64,000 nt of DNA from Opitutaceae bacterium (GCA_028691845.1 JAQUYL010000007.1:82652-146651); one strand, 5' to 3'. Shown: positions 27,195-36,157, counted from the stretch's first letter. Translations and numbers: made by a program. The notes: a model not told the origin generated them from the sequence alone.

Positions 27195-27537
27195 CAATAA
27201 GTAGGTGCTAGCTGATTAAATCGAACGGTCTTCTTGCTTCAAAGACGGCGGATGACAAGAGGGAAAAGAGCCCTGGGCTAAGGCACATCCCCGTGGCGTA
27301 TCCTCCCCCAGTCCGGGAGGAAACGCTCCGTGGCGCTTCCGCCGCCGACCCAAACCGGCGCTGAATCCAACCTGGGAGGGGAAAACGCCAGCGGCCTTCG
27401 TTAAGGATGGAAGCTTTCACACCGGAACTACTCACCCTGGCGCTAGGAATTGGCATACTTGAAGTTGTCGGCGATCACGCGGTCCGAGACGGCTGGCATA
27501 GTGCCTTGGGGGGGTAAAGGTGCGGTCTTCGGATTCA
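27195..27537 (-). other. 343-bp leader of infC with a strong hairpin
   Basis: No gene is evident here. On the infC strand this region forms a long hairpin at 27296-27326 (arms GCGTTTCCTCCC and GGGGAGGATACGC, one mismatch). It is flanked on both sides by GCCACGG copies, and GC-rich helices lie upstream around CAGCGCCGG. IF-3 leaders are often autoregulated, so a structured leader would be fitting, but I recognise no known RNA family. The same DNA also holds the 3' end of the pdxA transcript. Confidence 0.4.
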
Positions 27538-28470
27538 TCACGACCGGCATCCCGCCCGGTGGGCAATCAAGCGCCGGGCCATGGCCACGGCATTGCCAAA
27601 GCTGCGCGCACTGGCGACGCCCTGACCCGCGATGCCAAAGGCCGTGCCGTGATCCGGACTCGTGCGCACAAAGGGCAGGCCCAGCGTGATATTCACAGCC
27701 TCGTCAAAATCCACCGCTTTCAACGGAGCCAGACCCTGGTCGTGGTAAAGAGCGATCACGACATCAAATTCGCCGCGCAATTGCCGCGCGAACAGCGTGT
27801 CCGCCGGTTCGGATCGCGACAAACCCGGATGAGCCGGTCGCAGCTTCTGCAGAATTGGATCGATGATGCGTTGCTCCTCGACGCCCAGGATGCCCCCCTC
27901 TCCCGCATGCGGGTTGAGTCCGCACACGCCGATCCGCGGCCGGTCGATGCCATCGGCCCGCGCCAGTTCGTCGGCGGCCCGCACCGCGCGAGCCATGTTG
28001 GCTTCAGTCAGTTGGACGAAGATCTCGCGCAACGGGATATGCCAGGACAGAAGGACGACCCGCAGGCGGCCTCCGCCGAAGGCCATCGTCGGCTCGCCGC
28101 CCCATTGCGCAGCAAAAAACTCGGTCTGCCCCGGATGGGGATAGCCGATTCGGGAGAGCCACCCCTTGCTGACGGGCCCGGTCACGACACCTGCAAATTC
28201 GCCCGTCTTGCAGCCATCGGCCGCACGCGTCATGGCCGCCCACGCCACCAGCGCGCCTTCGCCAGTCGGCCGACCCGGCTCGGCGGCGAATTCTTCGAGC
28301 CCGATTGCGATCCGTTGATCATCGCTCAACGGCAACGCGGCCAACCAGCGCCCCGGCCCGAGGACGACAACCTCCCCGGCGTCCCCGGGATGCGCCGCCA
28401 GCCACGACGCAATAACCTCCGGACCCACTCCGGCCGGATCGCCGCAGGTGATCGCCAGCCTATTCGCCAT
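27538..28470 (-). CDS. pdxA: 4-hydroxythreonine-4-phosphate dehydrogenase
   Basis: The 310-residue NAD-dependent enzyme acts in pyridoxal phosphate synthesis. It starts with LAITCGDPAGVGPEVI and contains VTGPVSKGWL, GHTE-like PGQTEFFA, ALYHDQGLAPLKAVDF (metal His/Asp) and RTSPDHGTAFGIAGQG. The length is slightly short of the usual 320-330. Its start overlaps the lpxA stop by 11 bp, so it is the last gene of the aroB-unknown-lpxA-pdxA run. Confidence 0.95.
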   Translation of the reverse strand: MANRLAITCGDPAGVGPEVIASWLAAHPGDAGEVVVLGPGRWLAALPLSDDQRIAIGLEEFAAEPGRPTGEGALVAWAAMTRAADGCKTGEFAGVVTGPVSKGWLSRIGYPHPGQTEFFAAQWGGEPTMAFGGGRLRVVLLSWHIPLREIFVQLTEANMARAVRAADELARADGIDRPRIGVCGLNPHAGEGGILGVEEQRIIDPILQKLRPAHPGLSRSEPADTLFARQLRGEFDVVIALYHDQGLAPLKAVDFDEAVNITLGLPFVRTSPDHGTAFGIAGQGVASARSFGNAVAMARRLIAHRAGCRS

Positions 28471-29215
28471 GGCCGCACCCGCTGCCCCGCTGATAAGCCG
28501 GCCTCACGAAACCGCGTTTGCCCCCGGCGAAAAACTCCAGGAAGCGCCGCGCCTCGGCCGTCTTGACCCCCGCGCTGAGGGCTGCGGCGGCGTGTTCGCG
28601 CGGATCTCCCCCCACAAAAAAAACGCGGCGGTAGCATTCCTTGATTTCGGCGATGATTTCCCTGCTGAAACCGCGGCGTTTCAATCCGACAAGGTTCAAC
28701 CCCGAGACTTCGTCCCGTTCGGCCACCATCAGAAACGGAGCGACATCCCGCGTGATGCGCCCCGCTCCCCCCACCATGGCACCCTCCCCGATGCGGACAA
28801 ATTGATGGATACCGCTGCCACCGCCGATAAAGGCATTTTTGCCAACCTCGACGTGTCCCGCTAGCATGACATTATTGGCCAGTACCACGTCGTTCGCCAC
28901 CACACAATCGTGCCCGACGTGCGAGCCGGCCATGATAAAGCAGCGTTCGCCGACCGCGGTCGTCTTGTCGGCGTAGATGGAGCGATTTATGGTGACGGAC
29001 TCGCGGATGACGGTGCCGGCCCCGACGCGAACCGTGGACTGAGTGGCGGCATCGAACTTGAGGAACTGGGGATCGCCGCCCACGACCGCGAACGGATGCA
29101 CGATCACCCCGGCGTCGAGCACGGCGTATTTCCGGATGATGGCGTAGGCGTGGACGACACAGTCGGCGCCAAGTTGTGCGCCCTCCTCGATGATTGCGGT
29201 GGGATGAATGCTCAT
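28460..29215 (-). CDS. lpxA: acyl-ACP--UDP-N-acetylglucosamine O-acyltransferase
   Basis: The 251-residue left-handed beta-helix enzyme catalyses the first step of lipid A synthesis. Hexapeptide repeats (IHPTAIIEEGAQLGADCVVH and on) fill residues 1-185. The catalytic His is in IMAGSHVGHDCVVANDVVLA, and VGLKRRGF marks the start of the helical C-terminal domain. Its presence implies a Gram-negative outer membrane with LPS. The ATG overlaps the stop of the upstream unknown gene (ATGA), indicating translational coupling. Confidence 0.96.
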   Translation of the reverse strand: MSIHPTAIIEEGAQLGADCVVHAYAIIRKYAVLDAGVIVHPFAVVGGDPQFLKFDAATQSTVRVGAGTVIRESVTINRSIYADKTTAVGERCFIMAGSHVGHDCVVANDVVLANNVMLAGHVEVGKNAFIGGGSGIHQFVRIGEGAMVGGAGRITRDVAPFLMVAERDEVSGLNLVGLKRRGFSREIIAEIKECYRRVFFVGGDPREHAAAALSAGVKTAEARRFLEFFAGGKRGFVRPAYQRGSGCGHGE

Positions 29216-29856
29216 TCGACTGGGGTTGCGCGTCTCCGCCGGACCGGGGCCGGTTTTTCCACCATCAGGTCGAGCTGCGTGTCCTTCAGCAGATCGTAGT
29301 TCTTGAGCAGGCGGATGACCTGCAGGGTGTCGCTTTTGCCGTAGCTGCGGTTGGGTTTGACCGTTTCGATCAGGTCCAGCAGCATTGTGCGGAAGGAGAT
29401 GATGCCGTCGACGCCGCGCTGCTTCAGCAGTTCCACGCTCTGCGAACGGAAAGGCTCGGCTGTAGGCAGTGCAGGCAGAACCAGAACCTTGGTGAGATCT
29501 GCGCCCTCCCCGTCCACCTCCGCAGGGAAGAAGCGCGAAGCCTGCCGCAGGACGTTTTCCTCAAGGAAGCTGAAGATCTTCTCTGGCGCGGTCTTGAGCA
29601 TGCCCGGAGTGAACACATCGGTATGCCAGGGTTTGACCGCCACCACCGCCCGGTGGATATAGGGCAGTTCACTGGCAAACAGGAAAAAGTCGGGCTTCCG
29701 GCGGCCGCGCTGCCAGGCCGGATTAACCACCAGCAGATCGATCTCCTCGTCGCTGGTTTTGCGGCGCGCCTGCACCTGGTACTTGCGGACCTGGCGGACA
29801 AAAAAGCCGTTCCCCTCGAAATACTCGCGCACTATGCCTTCGTCGATGGCTGACAT
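29212..29856 (-). CDS. conserved-looking protein of unknown function, coupled to lpxA
   Basis: This 214-residue protein has no motif I can assign. It has no signal peptide or membrane segment. The N-terminal half has EEIDLLVVNPAWQRG and AVVAVKPWHTDVFT, which read like strands of a nuclease-like alpha/beta fold, but a catalytic pattern is not complete enough to claim. The C-terminal half is helical (LLKQRGVDGIISFRTMLLDL), and the tail is basic (VRRRRATPVE). It lies 45 bp after aroB and its stop overlaps the lpxA start (ATGA), so it is part of an envelope/aromatic operon. Codon use matches the neighbours. Confidence 0.75.
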   Translation of the reverse strand: MSAIDEGIVREYFEGNGFFVRQVRKYQVQARRKTSDEEIDLLVVNPAWQRGRRKPDFFLFASELPYIHRAVVAVKPWHTDVFTPGMLKTAPEKIFSFLEENVLRQASRFFPAEVDGEGADLTKVLVLPALPTAEPFRSQSVELLKQRGVDGIISFRTMLLDLIETVKPNRSYGKSDTLQVIRLLKNYDLLKDTQLDLMVEKPAPVRRRRATPVE

Positions 29857-29901
29857 GAGGCTGATTATCTACTCCGATCCAGTGGAGGAAGGCACGAAAA
29901 A

Positions 29902-30990
29902 TTAAGCGATGGCCCCAAGTTCGCGCCATACCGCCTCGACCGCAGCGGAATCGGTGACCGTATGGGTGAACGCCTCGCCGAGCATCCGCAACAGCACGAA
30001 ACGCAGCGCCCCGGCGCGGACCTTCTTGTCGCGGGTCATCGCCTGCATGAGTGCGGCCAGCGGCAGCGCCTCTCGCAACCGGACTGGGAGCCGGTGCAGG
30101 GCAACCGTCCGCTCAACGCGCGCCACCGCGGCCGCCGGGAGAAGACCGAGCTTCTGCGACAGGCGGGCCGCGCCCGCCAGCCCGATGGCCACCGCCTCGC
30201 CATGCAGGTAGGCGCCGTAGCCGGTGACCTGCTCGACGGCGTGGCCGTAGGTGTGCCCGAGATTCAACAGGGCGCGTCCACCCTCGGCGGCGAGCTCCCG
30301 CTCGTCCGCAGCGACGATGCCGGCCTTGATCGCACAGCACCGCCGGATGATCGACGGCAATGAAGCGTCCGCCGGTTCGAGCACACCGCCCTCCAGTTGT
30401 GTGAACAGGGTGGAGTCGCCGAGAAGACCGCATTTGATCACCTCGGCCATGCCGGCCGCGAACTCACGAGGTGGCAGCGTGGAGAGAAAATTCGTCGCGA
30501 TAAACACGCCGCGCGGCTGGTGAAACGCACCAGCCAGATTCTTGCCCGCGCGCAGATTGATGCCTGTCTTGCCACCGACCGAGCTGTCAACCATGGCCAG
30601 CAGTGTCGTCGGCACCTGATAAAAATCGATGCCGCGTAGGTAACAGGACGCAGCAAAACCGCCGAGGTCGCCGATCACTCCTCCACCCACCGTGAAAAGC
30701 GCCGATTGCCGGTCGAGTTTTTGTTCCGCAAGAAAATCCAAGACACGGCCGAGTTCGTCGAGCGATTTGGTCCCCTCGCCCGGCGGAAGCACCAACTTGG
30801 GCACGTCGCCAAATAGCGTCTGAAGACTGGCTTGTTGCCGCGTGGCGATCTGCTGATCAGTAAGTACGGCAACCCGTCCTCCGCCCTCGGAAAGTGCGGC
30901 GACCCGGGCCCGGATGTCCCGGCCCAAATCCGCCCCAAAGAGTATGGGATAACTGCGTTCCTGCAGGTTGACAGTCAGTGATTCAGCCAT
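29902..30990 (-). CDS. aroB: 3-dehydroquinate synthase
   Basis: The 362-residue NAD-dependent enzyme makes 3-dehydroquinate in the shikimate pathway. Motifs: LPPGEGTKSLDELGRVLDFL, GGGVIGDLGGFAASCYLRGI, QVPTTLLAMVDSSVGGKTGI, LLNLGHTYGHAVE (metal His) and YLHGEAVAIGL. The length is normal. It is first in the minus-strand run leading to pdxA. The region upstream (30991-31368) separates it from the divergent PEP-CTERM gene. Confidence 0.96.
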   Translation of the reverse strand: MAESLTVNLQERSYPILFGADLGRDIRARVAALSEGGGRVAVLTDQQIATRQQASLQTLFGDVPKLVLPPGEGTKSLDELGRVLDFLAEQKLDRQSALFTVGGGVIGDLGGFAASCYLRGIDFYQVPTTLLAMVDSSVGGKTGINLRAGKNLAGAFHQPRGVFIATNFLSTLPPREFAAGMAEVIKCGLLGDSTLFTQLEGGVLEPADASLPSIIRRCCAIKAGIVAADERELAAEGGRALLNLGHTYGHAVEQVTGYGAYLHGEAVAIGLAGAARLSQKLGLLPAAAVARVERTVALHRLPVRLREALPLAALMQAMTRDKKVRAGALRFVLLRMLGEAFTHTVTDSAAVEAVWRELGAIA

Positions 30991-31368
30991 CGCCTGTTAT
31001 CAAGCCTCGACGCGCAGCGAGGTCAATCAAGCATCAGAACGAAGACCAGCCTGTAAACCCTGCAGGCGAACGGCATCATCCAATCGCAGATCCGGAGCTG
31101 GATGAACGCATGGACGCCCGTGCGGAGGAGTTCTCAGGCGGACCGCGCACGGTCGCTGCCATGAATCCATTCGTCGTTCATCGATGCGCTACTACTACAC
31201 CTATCAGTTACCCGGTTCGTGGAGCTCAAATCATGCATTCCGAGAATTTTTAACAATGCGTTTAACCGGCTAATAATGAGTGAGATAATCCTGCAGGCGA
31301 CAAAGGGGTCGCTGCAGGCGGCTCCCTGCAACGAATAGTGTGGCAATTCTTATGCGATAGACTAAATT
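30991..31368. other. intergenic region between aroB and the PEP-CTERM gene
   Basis: This 378 bp gap between divergent genes holds no recognisable gene. The right half is AT-richer (31200-31370) and contains CTGCAGGCG three times (around 31291, 31313 and 31062). It should hold the promoters of both genes. Nothing more specific can be supported. Confidence 0.5.
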
Positions 31369-34300
31369 ATGGTTGTGTACCACCAGGGATTCCATGCCCA
31401 GGTGAGGTTGTGTATTGGCATTCATCAGGCCATTGCCTTGTTTGCCTTGTCCTTGCTCGCGGCGGGATTCCTGAGGGTCGAGGCCAAAAATATCATCCCT
31501 GATGCCGGCGTCTCCGACATATGGAGCAATCAGCCTGGCTGGCTAAACAAGAACGTCCCTGGTGGCAGCGATACTCCCCAAATCTCCTCTAATGGCACGT
31601 TGACTGTCGATGGCAACTATCCGGTCGACTCGATCAATCTCTTTAACGGGACGCTAAACGGCCCCGGCACGCTGACGATAACCTCCACTGGTTCGGAGTG
31701 GCGCGGTACCGTGCTGATTTTCAGCAGTGGCGGCGGCATCACCATAGCCAGCGGGGCTGACTTCCTCATCAGCACCACCGCCAATCATGATTTTAATTCC
31801 ACTCTGATAGAAAACGCAGGCACGGTGAACTGGGAGGTGGGCGCGGGCCCTCTGCGCTCCGGCAACGGCGGCGCCTTCACCAACAACGGCCTCTTTAATG
31901 ACGCCGCGGCTGGCACGAGCACAGCAACCGTCGATGTCAACAACGCCTTCAACGGCACGGCCTGTGTCTTCACCAACTCTGCTGGCGCCATCTATCGCAA
32001 GACCAGCCCCGGCACGACCACGATGTCCACGTCGTTCGTGAACAACGGGCAGCTCGATCTCCAGGCAGGCACCCTTGCCTTGCTCGCCACCAGCACCTTC
32101 AACGCCGGCGCGACGCAAACGGGCAGCGGTCTGCTTAAGCTCGTCAGCGGCACCCTGACCGCGAACGGCGCCATGGCGTTCTCGAACTTCCAAATCGCCG
32201 GCGGCACCATTACCGGCAACCACACCTTCAACGGCACGATCGAGTGGACCAACGGCAATTTCAACTCCAGCGCCTCGACCACCACCCTTGGCGGCACGCT
32301 CACGATCGACTCCGCGGCCGACCACGATTTTGACACGCATGCGTTCGTCAACAACGGCACCGTGTACTGGGTGGCCGGCGCCGGCCCCTTGCGCTCCGGC
32401 AACAGCGGCACCTTCACCAACAACGCCACCTTCAACGATGCCGCCTCGGCAGGCTGGAACAACGCCTTTAACGGTTCGCTGGCCCAGTTCTCCAACGAAA
32501 CCACCGGCGTCTACAACAAAACCGGCGGCACCACGACCGTGGACATCGCCTTTGTCAACGCCGGCACAGTCAACGTGCAAGCCGGCACGCTGGCGCTTAA
32601 CGCCGGCGGATCCTCGCCGGTGGGCGCAGTGTTCAACGTGTCTTCCGGTGCCACGCTGACCTTCACCGGCGGCGCGTTCACCGTGGCCGACGGCAGCGGC
32701 CTCACGGGTCCCGGCACGGTCAGTGTCGCCGGCGGCACCGTCACCCTCGGCGGCCAGGTCGCCGCCCCGGTGTTTCAGCTCAACGGCGGCACGCTCGCGG
32801 GCACGCATACCCTGCAGGGCAGCGTCACCTGGACTAATGGCAACCTGAACGACAGCGGCACGACCACGACCATCGGTAACAGCGCCAGCCTCACGATCAC
32901 CAGCGCGGCCGCCCATGATTTCAACGCCCACGCGATCGTCAACCAAGGCACGACCACTTGGTCGGCTGGGGCGGGCGAACTCCGCTCCGGCAACGGCGGC
33001 GCCTTCACGAATCAGGGTGTCTTCAACGATGCCGCCTCGAGCAACATGAACAACGCCTATAGCGGCACCAGCGCCACGTTCATCAATGCCAGCAGCGGCC
33101 AGTACAGCAAGACGGCCGGCACGACCACCTTTAACGTGCCCTTCACCAACAACGGTACGATCAACGCTACCGACGGCACACTTGTGCTCCAAGGTGGCGG
33201 CACGATCGGCAACGGCGCGTCGTTCCTAGGCACTGGCCAGGTGCAACTCGTCAGCGGCACCTTTACAGCCAACGGCAACCTCACCTCGACGAGCCTAATT
33301 ATCGCCGGCGGCACGCTGGTGGGCAACTTCACGCTCAGCGGCACGCTCACCTTCATCAGCGGCACGCTCAATGACGCTTCCACCGGCACGATCGGTAACG
33401 GCGCGACCCTGACCTACAATGCCGCAAGCCCGTTCGACTTCAACAGCCGGACTATCGTCAACAACGGCACGGTGAACTGGGAGGTGGGCGCGGGCGCTCT
33501 GCGCTCCGGCAACGGCGGCGCCTTCACCAACAACGGCCTCTTCAATGACGCCGCGGCTGGCACGAGCACAGCAGCCGTCGATGTCAACAACGCCTTCAAC
33601 GGCACGGCCTGTGTCTTCACCAACTCTGCTGGCGCCATCTATCGCAAGACCAGCCCCGGCACGACCACGATGTCCACGTCGTTCGTGAACAACGGGCAGC
33701 TCGATCTCCAGGCAGGCACCCTTGCCTTGCTCGCCACCAGCACCTTCAACGCCGGCGCGACGCAAACGGGCAGCGGTCTGCTTAAGCTCGTCAGCGGCAC
33801 CCTGACCGCGAACGGCGCCATGGCGTTCTCGAACTTCCAAATCGCCGGCGGCACCATTACCGGCAACCACACCTTCAACGGCACGATCGAGTGGACCAAC
33901 GGCAATTTCAACTCCAGCGCCTCGACCACCACCCTTGGCGGCACGCTCACGATCGACTCCGCGGCCGACCACGATTTTGACACGCATGCGTTCGTCAACA
34001 ACGGCACCGTGTACTGGGTGGCCGGCGCCGGCCCCTTGCGCTCCGGCAACAGCGGCACCTTCACCAACAACGCCACCTTCAACGATGCCGCCTCGGCAGG
34101 CTGGAACAACGCCTTTAACGGTTCGCTGGCCCAGTTCTCCAACGAAACCACCGGCGTCTACAACAAAACCGGCGGCACCACGACCGTGGACATCGCCTTT
34201 GTCAACGCCGGCACAGTCAACGTGCAAGCCGGCACGCTGAACTTCCAAAACACATTCACCAGCACAGGAGGCAACCTCACGCTGACCAACAACGCGACTG

Positions 34301-34824
34301 TGCAATTCGGCTACGCGGTCGACCTTGGCACCACGTCATTGGCGGGCAACGGCACCGTTATCGGCAATATCATTACGGACGGTGATGTCTCGCCCGGGAC
34401 CTCGGCTGGCCAATTGAACATCACCGGCAACCTCACGCTTCAGCCGTTATCCGTCGCCATCTTTGAGCTCGGCGGAACCCTCCAAGGCACAGAGTACGAT
34501 TATCTCAATGTCTCCGGCTCGGTGACGCTCGGTGGCGCTCTGGAAGTGAAGTTCGCCAATGGCTTCCAAGACATCATCCTGCCAAACGCCAATACCTTTA
34601 CCATCCTCTCCGCCGGTGCCTTGTCCGGCAGCTTCAGCAACGTCGCGTCGGACAGCCGCCTCTCCACCAGTGATGGCTTCGGTTCGTTCCTGGTAACCTA
34701 TAGCGGGCTCAACGTCTCGTTGTCCGGTTTTACGCCGGTGCCAGAGCCGTCCACCTGGGCACTCTTGGGGGTTGGGACGAGCCTGCTATACGTCGTTTCG
34801 CGCCGTCGCCTGCAGCGGAATTGA
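31369..34824 (+). CDS. repeat-rich exported beta-helix protein with PEP-CTERM sorting signal
   Basis: The 1151-residue protein has a signal peptide (hydrophobic IALFALSLLAAGFLRVEA near residues 22-42) and a long Gly/Asn/Thr-rich body of beta-strand repeats (GTLTxxG, NNGTVxW, AGxLRSGNxGxFTNN, FNDAAS). The C-terminal 28 residues are VPEPSTWALLG, a membrane segment and RRRLQRN: a PEP-CTERM signal recognised by an exosortase. Two 774-bp blocks (31819-32592 and 33466-34239) are almost identical at 1647 bp offset, with a divergent third block between them. It is probably a surface or matrix protein. The exosortase is not in this window. Several long antisense frames here are by-products of the biased codons. 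Confidence 0.88.
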   Translation: MVVYHQGFHAQVRLCIGIHQAIALFALSLLAAGFLRVEAKNIIPDAGVSDIWSNQPGWLNKNVPGGSDTPQISSNGTLTVDGNYPVDSINLFNGTLNGPGTLTITSTGSEWRGTVLIFSSGGGITIASGADFLISTTANHDFNSTLIENAGTVNWEVGAGPLRSGNGGAFTNNGLFNDAAAGTSTATVDVNNAFNGTACVFTNSAGAIYRKTSPGTTTMSTSFVNNGQLDLQAGTLALLATSTFNAGATQTGSGLLKLVSGTLTANGAMAFSNFQIAGGTITGNHTFNGTIEWTNGNFNSSASTTTLGGTLTIDSAADHDFDTHAFVNNGTVYWVAGAGPLRSGNSGTFTNNATFNDAASAGWNNAFNGSLAQFSNETTGVYNKTGGTTTVDIAFVNAGTVNVQAGTLALNAGGSSPVGAVFNVSSGATLTFTGGAFTVADGSGLTGPGTVSVAGGTVTLGGQVAAPVFQLNGGTLAGTHTLQGSVTWTNGNLNDSGTTTTIGNSASLTITSAAAHDFNAHAIVNQGTTTWSAGAGELRSGNGGAFTNQGVFNDAASSNMNNAYSGTSATFINASSGQYSKTAGTTTFNVPFTNNGTINATDGTLVLQGGGTIGNGASFLGTGQVQLVSGTFTANGNLTSTSLIIAGGTLVGNFTLSGTLTFISGTLNDASTGTIGNGATLTYNAASPFDFNSRTIVNNGTVNWEVGAGALRSGNGGAFTNNGLFNDAAAGTSTAAVDVNNAFNGTACVFTNSAGAIYRKTSPGTTTMSTSFVNNGQLDLQAGTLALLATSTFNAGATQTGSGLLKLVSGTLTANGAMAFSNFQIAGGTITGNHTFNGTIEWTNGNFNSSASTTTLGGTLTIDSAADHDFDTHAFVNNGTVYWVAGAGPLRSGNSGTFTNNATFNDAASAGWNNAFNGSLAQFSNETTGVYNKTGGTTTVDIAFVNAGTVNVQAGTLNFQNTFTSTGGNLTLTNNATVQFGYAVDLGTTSLAGNGTVIGNIITDGDVSPGTSAGQLNITGNLTLQPLSVAIFELGGTLQGTEYDYLNVSGSVTLGGALEVKFANGFQDIILPNANTFTILSAGALSGSFSNVASDSRLSTSDGFGSFLVTYSGLNVSLSGFTPVPEPSTWALLGVGTSLLYVVSRRRLQRN
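31819..32592 (+). repeat. 774-bp direct repeat, copy 1
   Basis: This block is repeated at 33466-34239 with the same reading frame and only a few differences (for example CCT/GCT near 31850, ACC/GCC near 31927 and TTT/TTC near 31895). It encodes about 258 residues of the PEP-CTERM protein. Such low divergence, including at silent sites, indicates a recent duplication or ongoing gene conversion. Confidence 0.92.
33466..34239 (+). repeat. 774-bp direct repeat, copy 2
   Basis: This is the second copy of the block at 31819-32592, offset by exactly 1647 bp at both ends. After its right edge the coding sequence changes from the GGCGCTTAA text of copy 1 to AACTTCCAA, which leads into the C-terminal domain. 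Confidence 0.92.
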
Positions 34825-34925
34825 ACAGCCGGCGCGCCGGGAAGTTTTCACTTCATGGGCGATTAGGGAATCAACCTTACCATCCGGCGCTCGCGTTTTT
34901 GGAGAGCCACGATAATAATGCCGGC

Positions 34926-35426
34926 ATGGCTCCGACACGCCCCTTCCTTCTGGGGATCAGTTGCGCCGCTGCCCTTAATTTTTGCTGGGTCGGAACCGCT
35001 CGCGCCCGAGATGGCGAGCAGTGGATCAGGGGGTTGTTTGTCGGACATTCGCCTCCAGTGCAGCAGATCGTCGGAGCCGATGCCCGGCAGCAGGCCGAGG
35101 CCTGTGCCGCGCAATTCCCCGAGGCTTTCGTGCTGGCGGCCGCGGGCGAATCCATGAAGCCCCTCTACTCGAACGGCACGATCCTCGTATGCCGGCGGAT
35201 TGCCTACGCGGAACTCGAGCGCGGCATGACGATTCTCTACCGCAACCAGGAACACCAGGTCGTCGCCCATCTGCTGGTGGCCCGGGCACGCGACGGCTGG
35301 CGCGTGGCGGGTTTGAACAACTCCCGGCAAGACATGGAGCCGGTGGTGGCTGACAATCTCGTCGGTGTCGTCGTCGCCGCGTTCACCCCGGCGCGCCTGA
35401 TCGTGACAAACAATCGCAGCCGGTAG
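34926..35426 (+). CDS. exported S24/S26 peptidase-like protein
   Basis: The 166-residue protein has a signal peptide or membrane anchor (PFLLGISCAAALNFCWVG). The peptidase-like part contains AAGESMKPLYSNGTILVCRR, with the GxSMxP serine of the LexA/signal peptidase fold. Downstream, YRNQEHQVVAHLLVARARDG and LNNSRQDMEPVVADNLVG give a His in VAH rather than the Lys of bacterial signal peptidase I. That pattern is closer to the Ser-His type of SipW/archaeal signal peptidases, though the activity is uncertain. It lies 101 bp after the PEP-CTERM gene on the same strand. The longer frame from 34821 lacks a sensible N-terminus. Confidence 0.7.
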   Translation: MAPTRPFLLGISCAAALNFCWVGTARARDGEQWIRGLFVGHSPPVQQIVGADARQQAEACAAQFPEAFVLAAAGESMKPLYSNGTILVCRRIAYAELERGMTILYRNQEHQVVAHLLVARARDGWRVAGLNNSRQDMEPVVADNLVGVVVAAFTPARLIVTNNRSR

Positions 35427-35468
35427 GCTTGTCATAATCTCCACGCAGTGCGGATGGAACCGGAGAAC

Positions 35469-35485
35469 GTCAACTAATAGTTGAC
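35469..35485. promoter_or_regulatory. 17-bp perfect palindrome (site A of a TTGTCA family)
   Basis: GTCAACTAATAGTTGAC is a perfect dyad. Read on the minus strand with its flanks it is TTGTCAACTATTAGTTGACG, which resembles the two 21-bp sites at 38372 and 38416 (TTGTCATCTATTRAATGACAA). It lies between the peptidase-like gene and the 3' end of the GNAT gene. It looks like a protein-binding site; the binder is unknown. Confidence 0.5.
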
Positions 35486-35584
35486 AATAGAACAACCTGG
35501 GCACGCACACCGATGATGAGCCGCCTCCGCAGCCTGGGGCGGAGGAATCTACTCCATTCAATGGATGCGTTTAATATGCAGGCA

Positions 35585-36157
35585 TCACGCAGCGACAACT
35601 GCAACGTCTGGGATTACCCTTCCGCAAAGTTCGCGCGGAGAAGACACCGTCCGCCAGGGGGTGGGACACGCTCCGTCCAGTCCCAGGGAAAGCACATAGG
35701 TCGTCCAGTCCTCCCCCGGCAGTGCCGGCCAGTTTTCACAGATGAAGCCGCTTCGTTCGTACATTTGCCGCGCGGCGGCGTATTCCGATTCATTGGTTGT
35801 CCACAAGCGCAATATCTTGCGGCCTTCCCCGCGTGAAGTGGCGATGCACCAGTCGAGAAACTGCCGGCCTTTACCCTGGCCGCGCATCTCCGGGCGCAGA
35901 CCGAACCAGGCCAGCCAAACCTCATCCGGCCTGTCATCGTAGACATAAAAACAGGCCAGCCCCGCGATAAGATTCCCCTTCAGAGCCACCCAGCAGCACA
36001 CGGAAGCAAGACCATGCTCGCCGAGGAAAACCCGATGCGCCTCCGGCGCCAGAGCAGTGGCAAGCGCTTCCTGATGCTCCGACTCCCAAGGAAAGAGAGC
36101 CGCCGCTACGCGGCTAACTTCAACAAGATGTTCGACCGTAAGCGGGACGAAAATCAT
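35585..36157 (-). CDS. GNAT-family N-acetyltransferase
   Basis: The 190-residue protein is a GNAT fold: FVPLTVEHLVEVSRVAAALF at the N-terminus, AWFGLRPEMRGQGKGRQFLD (acetyl-CoA loop RGQGKG) in the middle, and ARQMYERSGFICEN as the final helix-strand. A tail of about 30 residues after GEDWTTYVLSLGL has no family match. The substrate cannot be told. I start at MIFVPLTVEH (36157) because the longer frame from 36250 adds non-conserved residues. It is divergent from the tam-like gene. Confidence 0.85.
   Translation of the reverse strand: MIFVPLTVEHLVEVSRVAAALFPWESEHQEALATALAPEAHRVFLGEHGLASVCCWVALKGNLIAGLACFYVYDDRPDEVWLAWFGLRPEMRGQGKGRQFLDWCIATSRGEGRKILRLWTTNESEYAAARQMYERSGFICENWPALPGEDWTTYVLSLGLDGACPTPWRTVSSPRELCGRVIPDVAVVAA

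Noticed and set aside
27195..27537. Cobalamin riboswitch in the infC leader
   Set aside because: A GGTGTGAAAGCTTCC string resembles part of a B12 box, but the remaining blocks and the L5-type loop are missing.
31819..34239. CRISPR array or tandem satellite
   Set aside because: The repeats are long, in frame and part of a protein gene; there are no short direct repeats with unique spacers anywhere in the window.
31654..34305. Long minus-strand frames (512 and 336 codons) across the PEP-CTERM gene
   Set aside because: They mirror the repeat structure of the real gene and have no signal, motif or sensible composition of their own.
34926..35426. LexA repressor
   Set aside because: The peptidase fold motif is present, but the N-terminus is hydrophobic and there is no DNA-binding domain or Ala-Gly cleavage site.
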